Positions 8,716-18,400 of a stretch of DNA of 64,000 nucleotides are shown here, piece after piece. This stretch comes from Tropicibacter sp. Alg240-R139 (GTDB taxonomy: Bacteria; Pseudomonadota; Alphaproteobacteria; Rhodobacterales; Rhodobacteraceae): the NCBI RefSeq assembly GCF_900537075.1, contig NZ_UNRA01000004.1, forward strand, positions 256,572 through 320,571, in the 5' to 3' direction. Positions within the stretch are counted from its first letter, which is position 1; every line of letters starts with the position of its first letter. Both the position numbers and the translations under genes were made by a program. Below the pieces are notes generated by a model. That model searched no databases and was not told where the DNA came from. It was given only the letters and a program-made list of their open reading frames with translations.

Positions 8716-9666
8716 ATGAGCGACACACTGCGCGGGATACTGGCCATGATTACATCCTGCTTGGTGTGGGGCCTGTCGCCGCTGTATTATAAGCTGCTGG
8801 AGCATGTGCCCCCGGCCGAGCTGCTTTCTCATCGCACCCTGTGGGCGGTGATCTTCTTTGTGGTGCTACTGGCCGTGCAGGGACGCTTGTCAGATCTGCG
8901 CAAAGTCCTGCGGGGGCGCAAACAAGTGGCGTTGATTGCAATGGCCTCACTTATGGTGGCAACGAACTGGTTCTGCTTCATCCTGTCGATCCAGATCGGA
9001 AAAGCCACCGAAGCGTCGCTGGGGTATTATATCTTTCCGCTCATCGCTGTGGTGATTGCCCGTATTTGGTTTTCGGAACAGTTGGCCCTGGGACAGTGGT
9101 TGGCGGTGGGATTGGCGGCGATGGCCGTGGTGATCCTGACCTGGGGTCTGGGCGTGGCGCCGTGGATTGCGTTGATCATCTCGACCACTTTTGCGCTATA
9201 TGGAGCGATCAAGAAGGGGCTTGCATTGGGGCCAGTCGTTTCGGTCACAGCCGAGGTTCTTTTGGTGTTGCCACTGTGGCTGATGGTGATGGGCTGGTTC
9301 CATCTGCAGGGGCAGGGGAGCTTTGGGTCGGATCTGGGCACCAGCTTGCTTTTGATGCTGTCGGGGCCACTGACGGCGGTGCCGCTGATTTTGTTCAGCT
9401 ACGCTGCGCGTCGGGTGGCACTGTCGACGATCGGGTTATTGCAGTACATCAACCCAACGCTGCAATTCCTGTGTGCCGTGGTGGTTTTTGGCGAGCCATT
9501 CTCAGAATGGCACGCCATCGCCTTTCCGCTGATCTGGGTCGCTCTGGCGGTGTTTTCGGTCTCGGCTTTGCGTCAGGAGAGGGCCATGCGCAAAGCCGCC
9601 ACCGTGGCCTCGGGATCGTCAACCCATGTAATGAAGTCCCCAAGCGATGCATCGGCAAAGCCCTGA
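8716..9666 (+). CDS. rarD: RarD-like EamA transporter
   Basis: A 316-residue inner-membrane protein with ten predicted membrane segments in two EamA repeats. The start (RGILAMITSCLVWGLSPLYYKLL) and the stretch HRTLWAVIFF, then NWFCFILSIQIGKATEASLGYYI, are typical of RarD proteins. These are drug/metabolite-type exporters whose substrate is unknown. A GAAGAGGG ribosome site precedes the ATG. The last 94 bases overlap the LOG-family gene on the opposite strand, so the C-terminal tail is encoded by the antisense of that gene and is probably not conserved. Confidence 0.87.
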   Translation: MSDTLRGILAMITSCLVWGLSPLYYKLLEHVPPAELLSHRTLWAVIFFVVLLAVQGRLSDLRKVLRGRKQVALIAMASLMVATNWFCFILSIQIGKATEASLGYYIFPLIAVVIARIWFSEQLALGQWLAVGLAAMAVVILTWGLGVAPWIALIISTTFALYGAIKKGLALGPVVSVTAEVLLVLPLWLMVMGWFHLQGQGSFGSDLGTSLLLMLSGPLTAVPLILFSYAARRVALSTIGLLQYINPTLQFLCAVVVFGEPFSEWHAIAFPLIWVALAVFSVSALRQERAMRKAATVASGSSTHVMKSPSDASAKP

Positions 9667-10124
9667 TCCATAGTGTGATTCATCAGATCACGCAGCGTGT
9701 CCCAATAGCCGTCCACGTTCATCACCAGGATCGGCTTTTCATGCAGGCCCAACTGACGCCAGGTGAGTGCTTCGAAAAACTCGTCCAGTGATCCTGGGCC
9801 GCCGGGCAGCACGACCACCGCATCGGCGTTCATGATCATCACCTTCTTGCGCTCGTGCATCGTCTCGGTCACGACAAAGCTGGTGAGGTCGGTCTTGCCC
9901 ACTTCGCGATTCAGCAGATGGGTGGGGATCACGCCAAACGTGTCGCCGCCAGCCGCTTGTGCAGCGCGTGCAACCGCCCCCATCAGCCCCACATCGCCCG
10001 CGCCGTAGACCAGCCGCCAACCCTCGTTGGCGAGCAACGTGCCAAAGGTTTCAGCGGCCTGTGAATACGCAGGCATTGCTCCGAAGCGCGATCCGCAATA
10101 CACACAGACGGATTTGACAGTCAT
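9573..10124 (-). CDS. LOG-family phosphoribohydrolase
   Basis: A 183-residue cytoplasmic protein of the LOG (lonely guy) family, which cleaves cytokinin riboside monophosphates or related purine nucleotides to base plus ribose phosphate. The motif PGGPGSLDEFFE is the family PGGxGTxxE signature with Ser for Thr, and Y-G-A-G-D-V-G-L-M-G forms the nucleotide site. An upstream in-frame start exists, but this ATG gives the normal N-terminus (VKSVCVYCGSR) and has a GAAAGG ribosome site. It overlaps the end of the rarD-like gene by 94 bases in convergent orientation. Natural substrate in bacteria without plant contact is usually not known. Confidence 0.9.
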   Translation of the reverse strand: MTVKSVCVYCGSRFGAMPAYSQAAETFGTLLANEGWRLVYGAGDVGLMGAVARAAQAAGGDTFGVIPTHLLNREVGKTDLTSFVVTETMHERKKVMIMNADAVVVLPGGPGSLDEFFEALTWRQLGLHEKPILVMNVDGYWDTLRDLMNHTMDQGFADASLGDFITWVDDPEATVAALRMALS

Positions 10125-10255
10125 GGCTGGCCTTTCAGTGGGAATGAAACATGCGTTTTGCCCCCTGATAGCGGGATTGCTAGGCTGGCTCAACTACGCG
10201 GTTGATGGTTCGGGATGGGGCCCGGGTCATGCGCCGTGGATGGGGAAGGAAGAAC

Positions 10256-11914
10256 ATGGCAGCGAGTGCCGGAGCTGGGGGGCTAAGTGCCCTTGGATGG
10301 GTCGTTGTGGCAGGCGGCGTTGCCGTTGCCGGAGCAGCAGGGCTTTATTTTTCAGGGGTTTTGACACCTGCGCCAGAAGTCGAACAAGTTGTTGTTGTTG
10401 ACACCAAGCCGGAAGATGCACCCGCCAAGGCCGTCGAGGCAACCGATCCAGTCGTCGAAGCACCGGCGCCGGTCGGAGCCTCTGATCCCGAGCCAGCTGA
10501 AGACGTAAGCGAGACGGCGGAACCTGAGGCCGATCCTGCGCCCGAAGAAACCGAATCCAATCAGACGACCGAGGCCGATCCTGAGGCGACAACAGAGCCT
10601 GAGGTCGCCCCTGAACCGGTTGTACCTCCGCTTGCAGCCCCGTCGCTCGATACCATTCGCATCGAGCCGGATGGTTCGGCTGTTCTTGCGGGCAAAGCCG
10701 CACCCGGCAGCGAATTGTCCGTGCATCTGGATGGGCAAGAGATCGAGCGCGCTCAGGTTGATCGAAGTGGCGCTTTCGCCTTGTTCCTGACACTACCGTT
10801 CAGCGACGCACCCCGTGGGCTGAACCTGACCGCCGAGTTGGACGGTCAAACCGCGCAGTCCGACGACTATTTGTTGGCTGCATTGCCGAAACCGCGGCCC
10901 GTCCAGGTGGCAGAGGCGGTGGCGGAACCTGAAGAACAAGCGCCAGCAACCGAGGCGGCGCAGACTGACCCTCAGCAAGAGGTCGAGACGTCATCGCTAG
11001 AACCGCAACCCGAAACGACGGCAAATACGGCAGAAGCGGGCCAAGTGGCCGAAGTCGAAGCACCCGCAGATCCGACACCGGTTGACGACGCTCCGGACAG
11101 TGAGAGTGCAGAGACGCAAGACAGCGCACCCGAGCCGGTTCAAGTGGCCGAGGCCGAACAATCGGCAGATCCTGAGCCGGTTCAAGACACAGAATTGGCC
11201 CAAAGCACCGCCGCGCCGTCTGAAGAAAGTGCAGAGGACTCTACAGCTCAAGTTGCGGCCAATGCGGCCAATGCGGCCGAGGAGGCTTCCGCCGCAGAAA
11301 CGGGAATTGTGATTTATGAAACTGCCTCAGAATCCGAGGAGGCGGTCGAAGAAGAACCGCGTGCCGTCGCGATCTTGAAATCTGACGAAAAAGGTGTCGA
11401 GCTGGTTCAAGCGCCGACGCCCGCAACGCCTGACGCCAAGGTTCAAATCGCGCTGGATACCATCGGGTATTCCGACGCGGGGGATGTGCAACTGACCGGT
11501 CGTGCCACGCAAGGGGCGCTTGTTCGGGTTTATCTGAACAACCTCGCGGTCTCGGATGTCGTCACTGATACCGAAGGCCGTTGGCGGGGTCAGCTGGATG
11601 ACGTGAGCCCCGGTATCTACACCCTGCGCGTGGATGAGCTTGGCCCCGGAGACGTGGTGTTGAGCCGCTTGGAAACCCCGTTTAAACGCGAGGCACCTGA
11701 GGTGTTGCTGCCCAAGGCGGCCGAACCGGGAATCGCGCCGGAAACACCTGCGATCCGTGCGGTAACGGTGCAAAAGGGCGATACGCTTTGGGCGATCTCT
11801 CGCGCCCGCTACGGCGACGGTGTGCTTTACGTCAAAGTGTTCGAGGCCAACCGAGGGGCAATTCGCAATCCCGACCTGATTTACCCCGGCCAGGTGTTCA
11901 ACATTCCCGAATAG
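10256..11914 (+). CDS. LysM protein with membrane anchor and long acidic linker
   Basis: A 552-residue envelope protein. Residues 8-35 are one hydrophobic segment with a short positively poor N-terminus. A long Glu/Pro/Ala-rich, strongly acidic region follows, interrupted by two Ig-like modules (about residues 125-205 and 400-475, each with an I-x(5)-G-x-V-x-L-x-G-x-A start). The last 50 residues are a LysM domain (V-Q-K-G-D-T-L-W-A-I-S ... NPDLIYPGQVFNIP) that binds peptidoglycan. The ATG chosen has AAGGA six bases upstream; two earlier in-frame starts lack one. It probably spans the periplasm from inner membrane to cell wall. A small GC-rich hairpin (11926-11939) follows the stop. It precedes an Atm1-type exporter on the same strand. 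Confidence 0.85.
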   Translation: MAASAGAGGLSALGWVVVAGGVAVAGAAGLYFSGVLTPAPEVEQVVVVDTKPEDAPAKAVEATDPVVEAPAPVGASDPEPAEDVSETAEPEADPAPEETESNQTTEADPEATTEPEVAPEPVVPPLAAPSLDTIRIEPDGSAVLAGKAAPGSELSVHLDGQEIERAQVDRSGAFALFLTLPFSDAPRGLNLTAELDGQTAQSDDYLLAALPKPRPVQVAEAVAEPEEQAPATEAAQTDPQQEVETSSLEPQPETTANTAEAGQVAEVEAPADPTPVDDAPDSESAETQDSAPEPVQVAEAEQSADPEPVQDTELAQSTAAPSEESAEDSTAQVAANAANAAEEASAAETGIVIYETASESEEAVEEEPRAVAILKSDEKGVELVQAPTPATPDAKVQIALDTIGYSDAGDVQLTGRATQGALVRVYLNNLAVSDVVTDTEGRWRGQLDDVSPGIYTLRVDELGPGDVVLSRLETPFKREAPEVLLPKAAEPGIAPETPAIRAVTVQKGDTLWAISRARYGDGVLYVKVFEANRGAIRNPDLIYPGQVFNIPE

Positions 11915-11973
11915 CGTTGCATTCCGGCCCCTTCGGGCCAACATGTCAGACGTAAACAAATTAAAGGCAGGCC

Positions 11974-13797
11974 ATGCGACGCAGTGCGCCAACCCATTCT
12001 GATGACAGCGTAACAGATGCCGAGCGCAGCTCGGGCTGGCGCACCTTGCGCAGGGTGGCCCCCTATTTGTGGCCCGATGACCAGGCTTGGGTGAAACGGC
12101 GGGTCGTTCTGGCCCTGGTGATGCTGGTGTTTGCCAAGATCATCGCCGTTTACACACCGATCCTTTACAAAGGCGCGGTAGACGGCCTGGCCGGCGAAGG
12201 TGTGCCGCCTTTGGCGCTTGGGGCCGTGGGGCTGACTGTGGCCTATGGCGTGGCGCGGATGATGACCGTGGGCTTTCAACAGCTGCGAGACGCGATCTTT
12301 GCCCCTGTTGGGCAGCGCGCACTGCGGGCTTTGGCGCTGGAAACCTTCCGCCATATCCATCGATTGTCGATGCGCTACCACATCACACGCAAGACCGGTG
12401 GCCTTAGCCGGATCATCGAACGTGGCGTCAAAGGCGTCGAATTCCTGCTGCGCTTTATGCTGTTTTCCATCGGCCCGCTGATCCTGGAACTGTTGATGAT
12501 CGCGGTGATCCTGCTGTGGTTGTTTGATGTTTGGTATCTGGTGATCGTCGCCGTCACCATCGCGCTTTATATCTGGTTCACCTTTGCCGTGACCGAGTGG
12601 CGGGTGAAACTGCGGCGTGAGATGAATGATCAGGACACGGACGCGAACCAAAAGGCGATCGACAGTCTGCTGAACTTTGAAACGGTCAAGTATTTCGGCG
12701 CCGAAGAGCGCGAGGCCATGCGTTACGATGCTTCGATGCGGGCCTATGCACGCGCAGCATTGAAAACGTCCTATTCGCTGGCGTTTCTGAATTTTGGTCA
12801 GTCGCTGTTGATTACTGCCGGTCTGGTGGGCGTCATGGTTCTGGCGGCAGTCGGTGTGCAAAAGGGTGGTTTGACGGTAGGCGATTTTGTCATGGTCAAC
12901 GCCTATATGATCCAGATCACCGTACCATTGAACTTTTTGGGCACCGTCTATCGCGAGATTCGTCAGTCGCTTGTGGACATGGGCGAAATGTTCGATCTGC
13001 TGGAACAGCCCTCAGAAGTGTCGAACAAACCAAACGCCAAGGCCCTGCAGGTGAACGGCGGAGAGATTACGTTGGAAAATGTGCGGTTCGGCTATGATCC
13101 CGACCGCGAGATCCTGAAAGGCGTGTCGCTGACCGTGCCTGCGGGCAAGACCGTGGCCATTGTTGGCTCGACAGGGTCGGGCAAATCCACCATCGGGCGG
13201 CTGCTGTTCCGGTTCTATGACGTGACTGGCGGGGCGCTAAAAATCGACGGGCAGGACGTGCGCGACGTGACACTGTCCAGCCTGCACGACGTCATTGGTG
13301 TGGTGCCGCAAGACACGGTGCTGTTTAACGACACGATCCGCTACAACATCGCCTACGGTCGCGAAAACGCCACACAAGACGATGTCGAGGCCGCCGCGCG
13401 TGCTGCGCAAATTCACGAGTTCATCGAAGAGTTGCCCGAAGGCTATGACACCAAGGTCGGCGAACGTGGACTGAAGTTGTCAGGCGGCGAGAAACAGCGC
13501 GTTGGCATCGCGCGCACCTTGCTAAAGAACCCGCCGATCCTGTTGCTGGACGAGGCGACCAGCGCGCTTGACACCGAGACCGAACAGGACATCAAAGAGG
13601 CGCTGGAACGCGCGGGCGAGGGGCGTTCGGTGATCACCATTGCACACCGTCTGAGCACCATCGCCGAAGCAGACCGCATTGTGGTTCTGGACAAGGGCGA
13701 AATCGTCGAGCAGGGCAGCCATGATGAACTGTTGGCGCGCAAGGGTCGCTATTCGCAGCTCTGGAACCGACAACAGGCGGACGCTGACGCGGCTTAA
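11974..13797 (+). CDS. Atm1-type ABC exporter (permease and ATPase)
   Basis: A 607-residue half-transporter. The membrane domain (about residues 40-330) has six segments and the Atm1-type NFETVKYFGAEEREAMRY loop. The ATPase domain has Walker A GSTGSGKST, the Q-loop PQDTVLFNDT, the signature LSGGEKQRVGIAR, Walker B ILLLDEATSALD and the switch His in ITIAHRLST. It is closest in features to the ABCB7/Atm1/HMT1 group, which exports glutathione-linked sulfur, iron-sulfur precursors or metal conjugates. It functions as a homodimer in the inner membrane. The export substrate cannot be read from the sequence. Confidence 0.92.
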   Translation: MRRSAPTHSDDSVTDAERSSGWRTLRRVAPYLWPDDQAWVKRRVVLALVMLVFAKIIAVYTPILYKGAVDGLAGEGVPPLALGAVGLTVAYGVARMMTVGFQQLRDAIFAPVGQRALRALALETFRHIHRLSMRYHITRKTGGLSRIIERGVKGVEFLLRFMLFSIGPLILELLMIAVILLWLFDVWYLVIVAVTIALYIWFTFAVTEWRVKLRREMNDQDTDANQKAIDSLLNFETVKYFGAEEREAMRYDASMRAYARAALKTSYSLAFLNFGQSLLITAGLVGVMVLAAVGVQKGGLTVGDFVMVNAYMIQITVPLNFLGTVYREIRQSLVDMGEMFDLLEQPSEVSNKPNAKALQVNGGEITLENVRFGYDPDREILKGVSLTVPAGKTVAIVGSTGSGKSTIGRLLFRFYDVTGGALKIDGQDVRDVTLSSLHDVIGVVPQDTVLFNDTIRYNIAYGRENATQDDVEAAARAAQIHEFIEELPEGYDTKVGERGLKLSGGEKQRVGIARTLLKNPPILLLDEATSALDTETEQDIKEALERAGEGRSVITIAHRLSTIAEADRIVVLDKGEIVEQGSHDELLARKGRYSQLWNRQQADADAA

Positions 13798-13866
13798 GGG
13801 CGGTTGCGCGGGGGCGACTTGCGCGGCTAGGCTGAACCGGATTGCATCTGCATCCCGGAGGCCTAA

Positions 13867-15423
13867 ATGCTGAAAACCCTGCGATTTCTGATCATTGCTA
13901 CGCTTTGTTATGTTTTCGCCAGCTTTGGCTTCCAGTGGCTTTTCCCGGTGCCTCACGATCCGGGTCGCGAGAATTCATCTGCGTTGCCTGCAAGGTCCGA
14001 CACCACATTGGGCGGGGTTGTCTTGCCGCTGATGGAACAACACGTGGGCACTTCGGGGGTGGCGGGTTTGCAGGATGGGGCGGCGGCCTTTGCCGCGCGA
14101 CTTCTGTTGATTGATGCCGCCGAGCAGAGCCTCGATGTGCGTTACTACATCTGGCAAAAAGACATCACCGGCCTGTTGTTGCTGGACGCGCTTCAGCGCG
14201 CAGCAGAGCGGGGCGTGCGGGTGCGGTTGTTGTTGGATGACAACGGCACGCCTGATCTGGACCCAGAACTGGCCGAGATGGACGCGCATGAAAACATCGA
14301 GGTACGTCTGTTCAACCCTTTCATGCTGCGCAGCCCGCGCATGGCGAGTTATGCGCTGGACTTTGGCCGGATCAATCGCCGGATGCACAACAAGAGCCTG
14401 ACCGTGGACGGGGTTGCGACCGTGGTCGGCGGGCGCAACGTGGGCGACATCTATTTTTCGCGCAGCGAAGGGGTGAATTATTTCGATATGGATGTGGTGG
14501 CCATCGGCGATGCGGCGGCGGATGTGTCGGTTGATTTCGACATTTACTGGGCCAGCTCTTCGGCCGTTCCAGTCTCGGATGTGCTGGTGCCACGGCCTGT
14601 GGATGGGGGGATTCTGGATGCCTCGGTAGCGCAGATCAAGGCGCTGCCGGGCGGTGAGGCTTATGCCGAAAGCGTCCGCGCCTCGAACCTGATGGAGGAG
14701 TTATTGGACGATGCGCGCGGCTTTGACTGGGTGCCGATGCAGATGGTCAGTGACAGTCCGGTCAAGGGGCAGGGGGCGGCGCAGGAGGATGATCTGATGA
14801 TGACGCGGCTGATCAAACTGCTGCCCAATCCTGAAATCGAAGTCAGCGTAATCTCAGCCTATTTTGTGCCCGGCAACCGATTTACCGAAGTTCTGACGAC
14901 GTGGGCGGGGGACGGGATCAGGGTGCGCACCCTGACCAACGCGCAAGAGGCGACAGATGTACTGCCAGTGCACTCGGGCTATGTGCCTTATCGAGACCGT
15001 TTGATCGACGGCGGGGTCGAGGTTTATGAGCTGAAGTCCAATCAGGTTAAACCTGACCTTCTGGAACAGTTCGGTTTGGTGGGCTCATCGAACACCAGCC
15101 TGCACGCGAAGACGTTTGAAATTGACGGGCAGCATATTTTCGTCGGGTCGTTCAACTTCGATCCGCGCTCGGCCCGGTTGAACACCGAAATGGGCTTTTT
15201 GATCGACAGTTCTGAGTTGGCCGGGAACATGGCGCGGGGGCTGGACCGACAGTTGCCCGAACGGGCCTACAAGGTCGAGCGGGGCGATAGCGGAGAACTG
15301 CATTGGATTGAAACCGAACAGAATGGGGCAGATCACATCTACCCCAAAGAACCAAAAACCACCGCGCTCAGCCGCACGGTGGTTTGGATCATGGGGTTGT
15401 TGCCCATTCAATGGATGCTCTGA
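13867..15423 (+). CDS. phospholipase D-family protein (cardiolipin synthase-like)
   Basis: A 518-residue protein with an N-terminal membrane segment (about residues 5-22) and two HKD motifs: H-x-K-x4-D starting at residue 174 (HNKSLTVDG) and at residue 413 (HAKTFEIDG), each followed by a G-x-x-N segment (GGRN, GSFNFD). Such proteins transfer phosphatidyl groups, hydrolyse phosphodiesters or make cardiolipin. The architecture resembles the ClsC or periplasmic PLD-like group. A ribosome site (CGGAGG) precedes the ATG. The gene is convergent with the RND operon, with 17 bases between the stops. Confidence 0.86.
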   Translation: MLKTLRFLIIATLCYVFASFGFQWLFPVPHDPGRENSSALPARSDTTLGGVVLPLMEQHVGTSGVAGLQDGAAAFAARLLLIDAAEQSLDVRYYIWQKDITGLLLLDALQRAAERGVRVRLLLDDNGTPDLDPELAEMDAHENIEVRLFNPFMLRSPRMASYALDFGRINRRMHNKSLTVDGVATVVGGRNVGDIYFSRSEGVNYFDMDVVAIGDAAADVSVDFDIYWASSSAVPVSDVLVPRPVDGGILDASVAQIKALPGGEAYAESVRASNLMEELLDDARGFDWVPMQMVSDSPVKGQGAAQEDDLMMTRLIKLLPNPEIEVSVISAYFVPGNRFTEVLTTWAGDGIRVRTLTNAQEATDVLPVHSGYVPYRDRLIDGGVEVYELKSNQVKPDLLEQFGLVGSSNTSLHAKTFEIDGQHIFVGSFNFDPRSARLNTEMGFLIDSSELAGNMARGLDRQLPERAYKVERGDSGELHWIETEQNGADHIYPKEPKTTALSRTVVWIMGLLPIQWML

Positions 15424-15440
15424 TGAGCAAACGATCCGAT

Positions 15441-18400
15441 CTATTCGGCGGCGCGCAGGGGCGCTCCGATTGTCGGCTGGGTGTCATCCGTCTCGGTGTC
15501 GGGCTTTGGTGTTGAAACCGGAGCGTCATCCCAGATGATCTCGGTCGCTTGCAGCTTTTTCGCTGACTTGTTCAACCGCATGTCGCGGGCAATCCTGCTG
15601 GACCGACCGCGGGTGGCGCGGGCCAACAGCCGACCGATCCAGACCGCGTAGGTCGTGAACCAGACCCGCAGCGCCAGGAACGAAGGTGTCACGATCAGCG
15701 TCAGAACCGTCGCGATGCCCAGGCCAAAGACCACCGCTGTCGCCAGCTGCTTCCACCACAGCGCAGTGGGGCTGTCGATGGAATAGCCGCCGCCGATGAA
15801 GTCCAGGCTCAGGCCGAACATCATCGGTGTCAGACCGGCCATCGTAGTGATGGTGGTCAGCAGAACCGGACGGATACGCGCCTCGGCCGTGCGAATGATC
15901 GCCTCGATCCGGGGCATGTAGCGGCTGTATTCCTGGTAAGTGTCGATCAGAACGATGTTGTTGTTCACCACGATTCCCGCAAGCGCCACGATGCCGGTGC
16001 CGGTCATGATGATCGAGAAGGGTTGTTGCATCACCATCATTCCGATCAGGACGCCGGTGGTCGACAGGATCACTGCCAACAGAACCAGGACCGAGTTGTA
16101 GAAGCTGTTGAATTGCGCCAACAGGATCACGAACATCAGCCCCAAGGCCGCCAGAAACGCGCTGGACAGGAAGGCCTGGCTTTCGGCCTGTTCTTCCTGA
16201 TCGCCTGTCCATTCCCATTCCAGACCTGCGGGCAGGGGATTGGCCTCAAGCCATTCGGTCAGCACGCCGATGCGTTCGTTGGGGTTGATCGGTACGAATT
16301 TCGCTCCGTCGTCGATGGCCGTGGTCAGTGTGTCAAGGTCAGCGTCATCCAAAAAGGCAACGACATCAAATTCCGCGCCGGTTGCGTTTACTAAGGCAGG
16401 CCCTTGGGCAGAATCTCCATCAGGCACAGCGCGCAGGACCGCCAGACGGGTGTTGCTGCCGTCGTCGGCGGCAACTTCCAGGCTGATCAGCCCCGGTTCC
16501 ACATCCGATTTGACGTCGAAATACCGTTTCTGGTCGACGCGTTTGATTTCTGACAGTTTCGCTACCGGTTTGCGAGTGATGAAGTTTGCCAGCGGCACCA
16601 AGCCATCCGGCGTGCGTACGCGCAGGGTGTCGAGCGTCGACAGCACCCGGTCGTTGTCGGGCAGGCGCACGCGGATTTCGATCTCTTCGTCGCTGTTGTT
16701 GGGGCGCATTTCACCCAGCAGGATACCGCGCGTCACCAGCTGCACCATTGCGCCCACGGTCACGACATCGGCGCCATAGCGACCGGCCTTGGCCACGTCG
16801 ACCGAGATTTCCCAATCGATGCCGGGCAGGGGCAGCGTATCGTCGATCTTGATCAGACCGGGGACCGTGTCGAAATGCGCACGCGCCACTTCGGTGCTGG
16901 CGACCAGCTGGTCCCAATCATCGCCTTTGATGCGCAGGTGAATGGGTTTGGCTGATCCGGGGCCCTGTTCCAGCGCCTCGATTTCGGCCACGATACCGGG
17001 CAGTTTCGCCAGTTCAACGTTGATCTCGTCAATCACCGTGTTGCCGTCATAATCGGTCGCGGTGACTTCGCGGGTGAGCAACCCATAGAACCATGTTTCG
17101 GTCTCGGTGGGGCGGTTTTCCCACGGGATCATTTCGAACTGGACCTGACCAACCGTGTCAGCAGGGGACTGACCGCCGCCGGGGCCGCCGGTGTCCAAGC
17201 CACCTTCGCCCGCGAAGGAGAAGACGTTGATGACCGCCGGATGCTCGGCAATGATGTCTTCGACCTGACGGACCATTTCGTCCTTTTCGGTCAGCGACAG
17301 GTTGCCCCGTGCGCGCACATAGGTGGTGGCCTGTTCCGGTTCGTTTTCGACAAAGAATTCAACCCCGCGCGAGTTGGCGGGGAAAAGGACCGCAACCACA
17401 TAGAACACCGCCGCAAAGACGGCCGCGATCGACACGATCGGCATGATCGGGTTGCCAACGAGGAACTTCACCACATGGCCAAACGGGGTGTGCCCCGTCT
17501 GGGTGCGAACCTGACGCGCCTGAAATGTGACCTTGGCGGCGCTCAGCGTGATCGAAGAGGCAAACGCTGAAAGGACAAAGAACAAGGCACCCGCAATCGA
17601 CCCGCCGGGCAGAAAGTAACCGGGGTTCAGCATTTGCATCGCGCCCAAGAACATCCCGTAGAGCGATGGTGGCACCAGCAATGCGCGCACAATCCAAGGT
17701 GTGCGCGCACGCAGCCAATCTGATGCATAGGTGAACGTGCGGCTGATGCGGCCCGATACACCGCCCACGACGGGAAGGTACACCAGCGCAACCACCAGCG
17801 AGGCCGACAGAACAAAGATCAGGGTCACGGGCAACATACCCATGAACTCACCCGGAACACCGGGCCAGAACAGCATCGGCAAGAAAGCGCAAAGCGTTGT
17901 TGCCGTGGACGAAATCACCGGCCAGAACATGCGTTTGGCGGCCTCGACATAAGCGTGCATCGGGCCGATGCCGTCCTTGATACGCTTGTCGGCGTATTCC
18001 ACCACAACGATGGCGCCATCGACCAGCATCCCCACGGCCAGGATCAAGCCAAACATCACGATGTTCGAAACGCTGATGCCCATCAAAGCGAGAAAGGCAA
18101 AGCACAACAGGAAGGAGGTCGGAATCGCAAAGCCAACCAACAACGCAGCGCGGCTGCCAAGGCTGGCCAGAACAACGATCATCACCAATGCCACAGCTGT
18201 CAGAACCGAGCCTTCGAGCTGACTGACCATAGAACCCACAACGCGACTTTGGTCATTTGATGTGTCGACGTGAATTGCGGTTTTTAGCTCGTCGGGCCAT
18301 TCGGTTTGCGATTGTGCAAGCGTTTCTTTGACCTGATCCACTGTGTCGATCAGGTTGTAGCCCTTGCGCTTTACCACTTGCAAAGCAACGGTCGATTCAC

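Noticed and set aside
11881-12861. 326-codon minus-strand frame opposite the Atm1-type gene
   Set aside because: Composition is rich in His, Gln and Asp and gives no domain; the plus-strand ABC transporter is certain.
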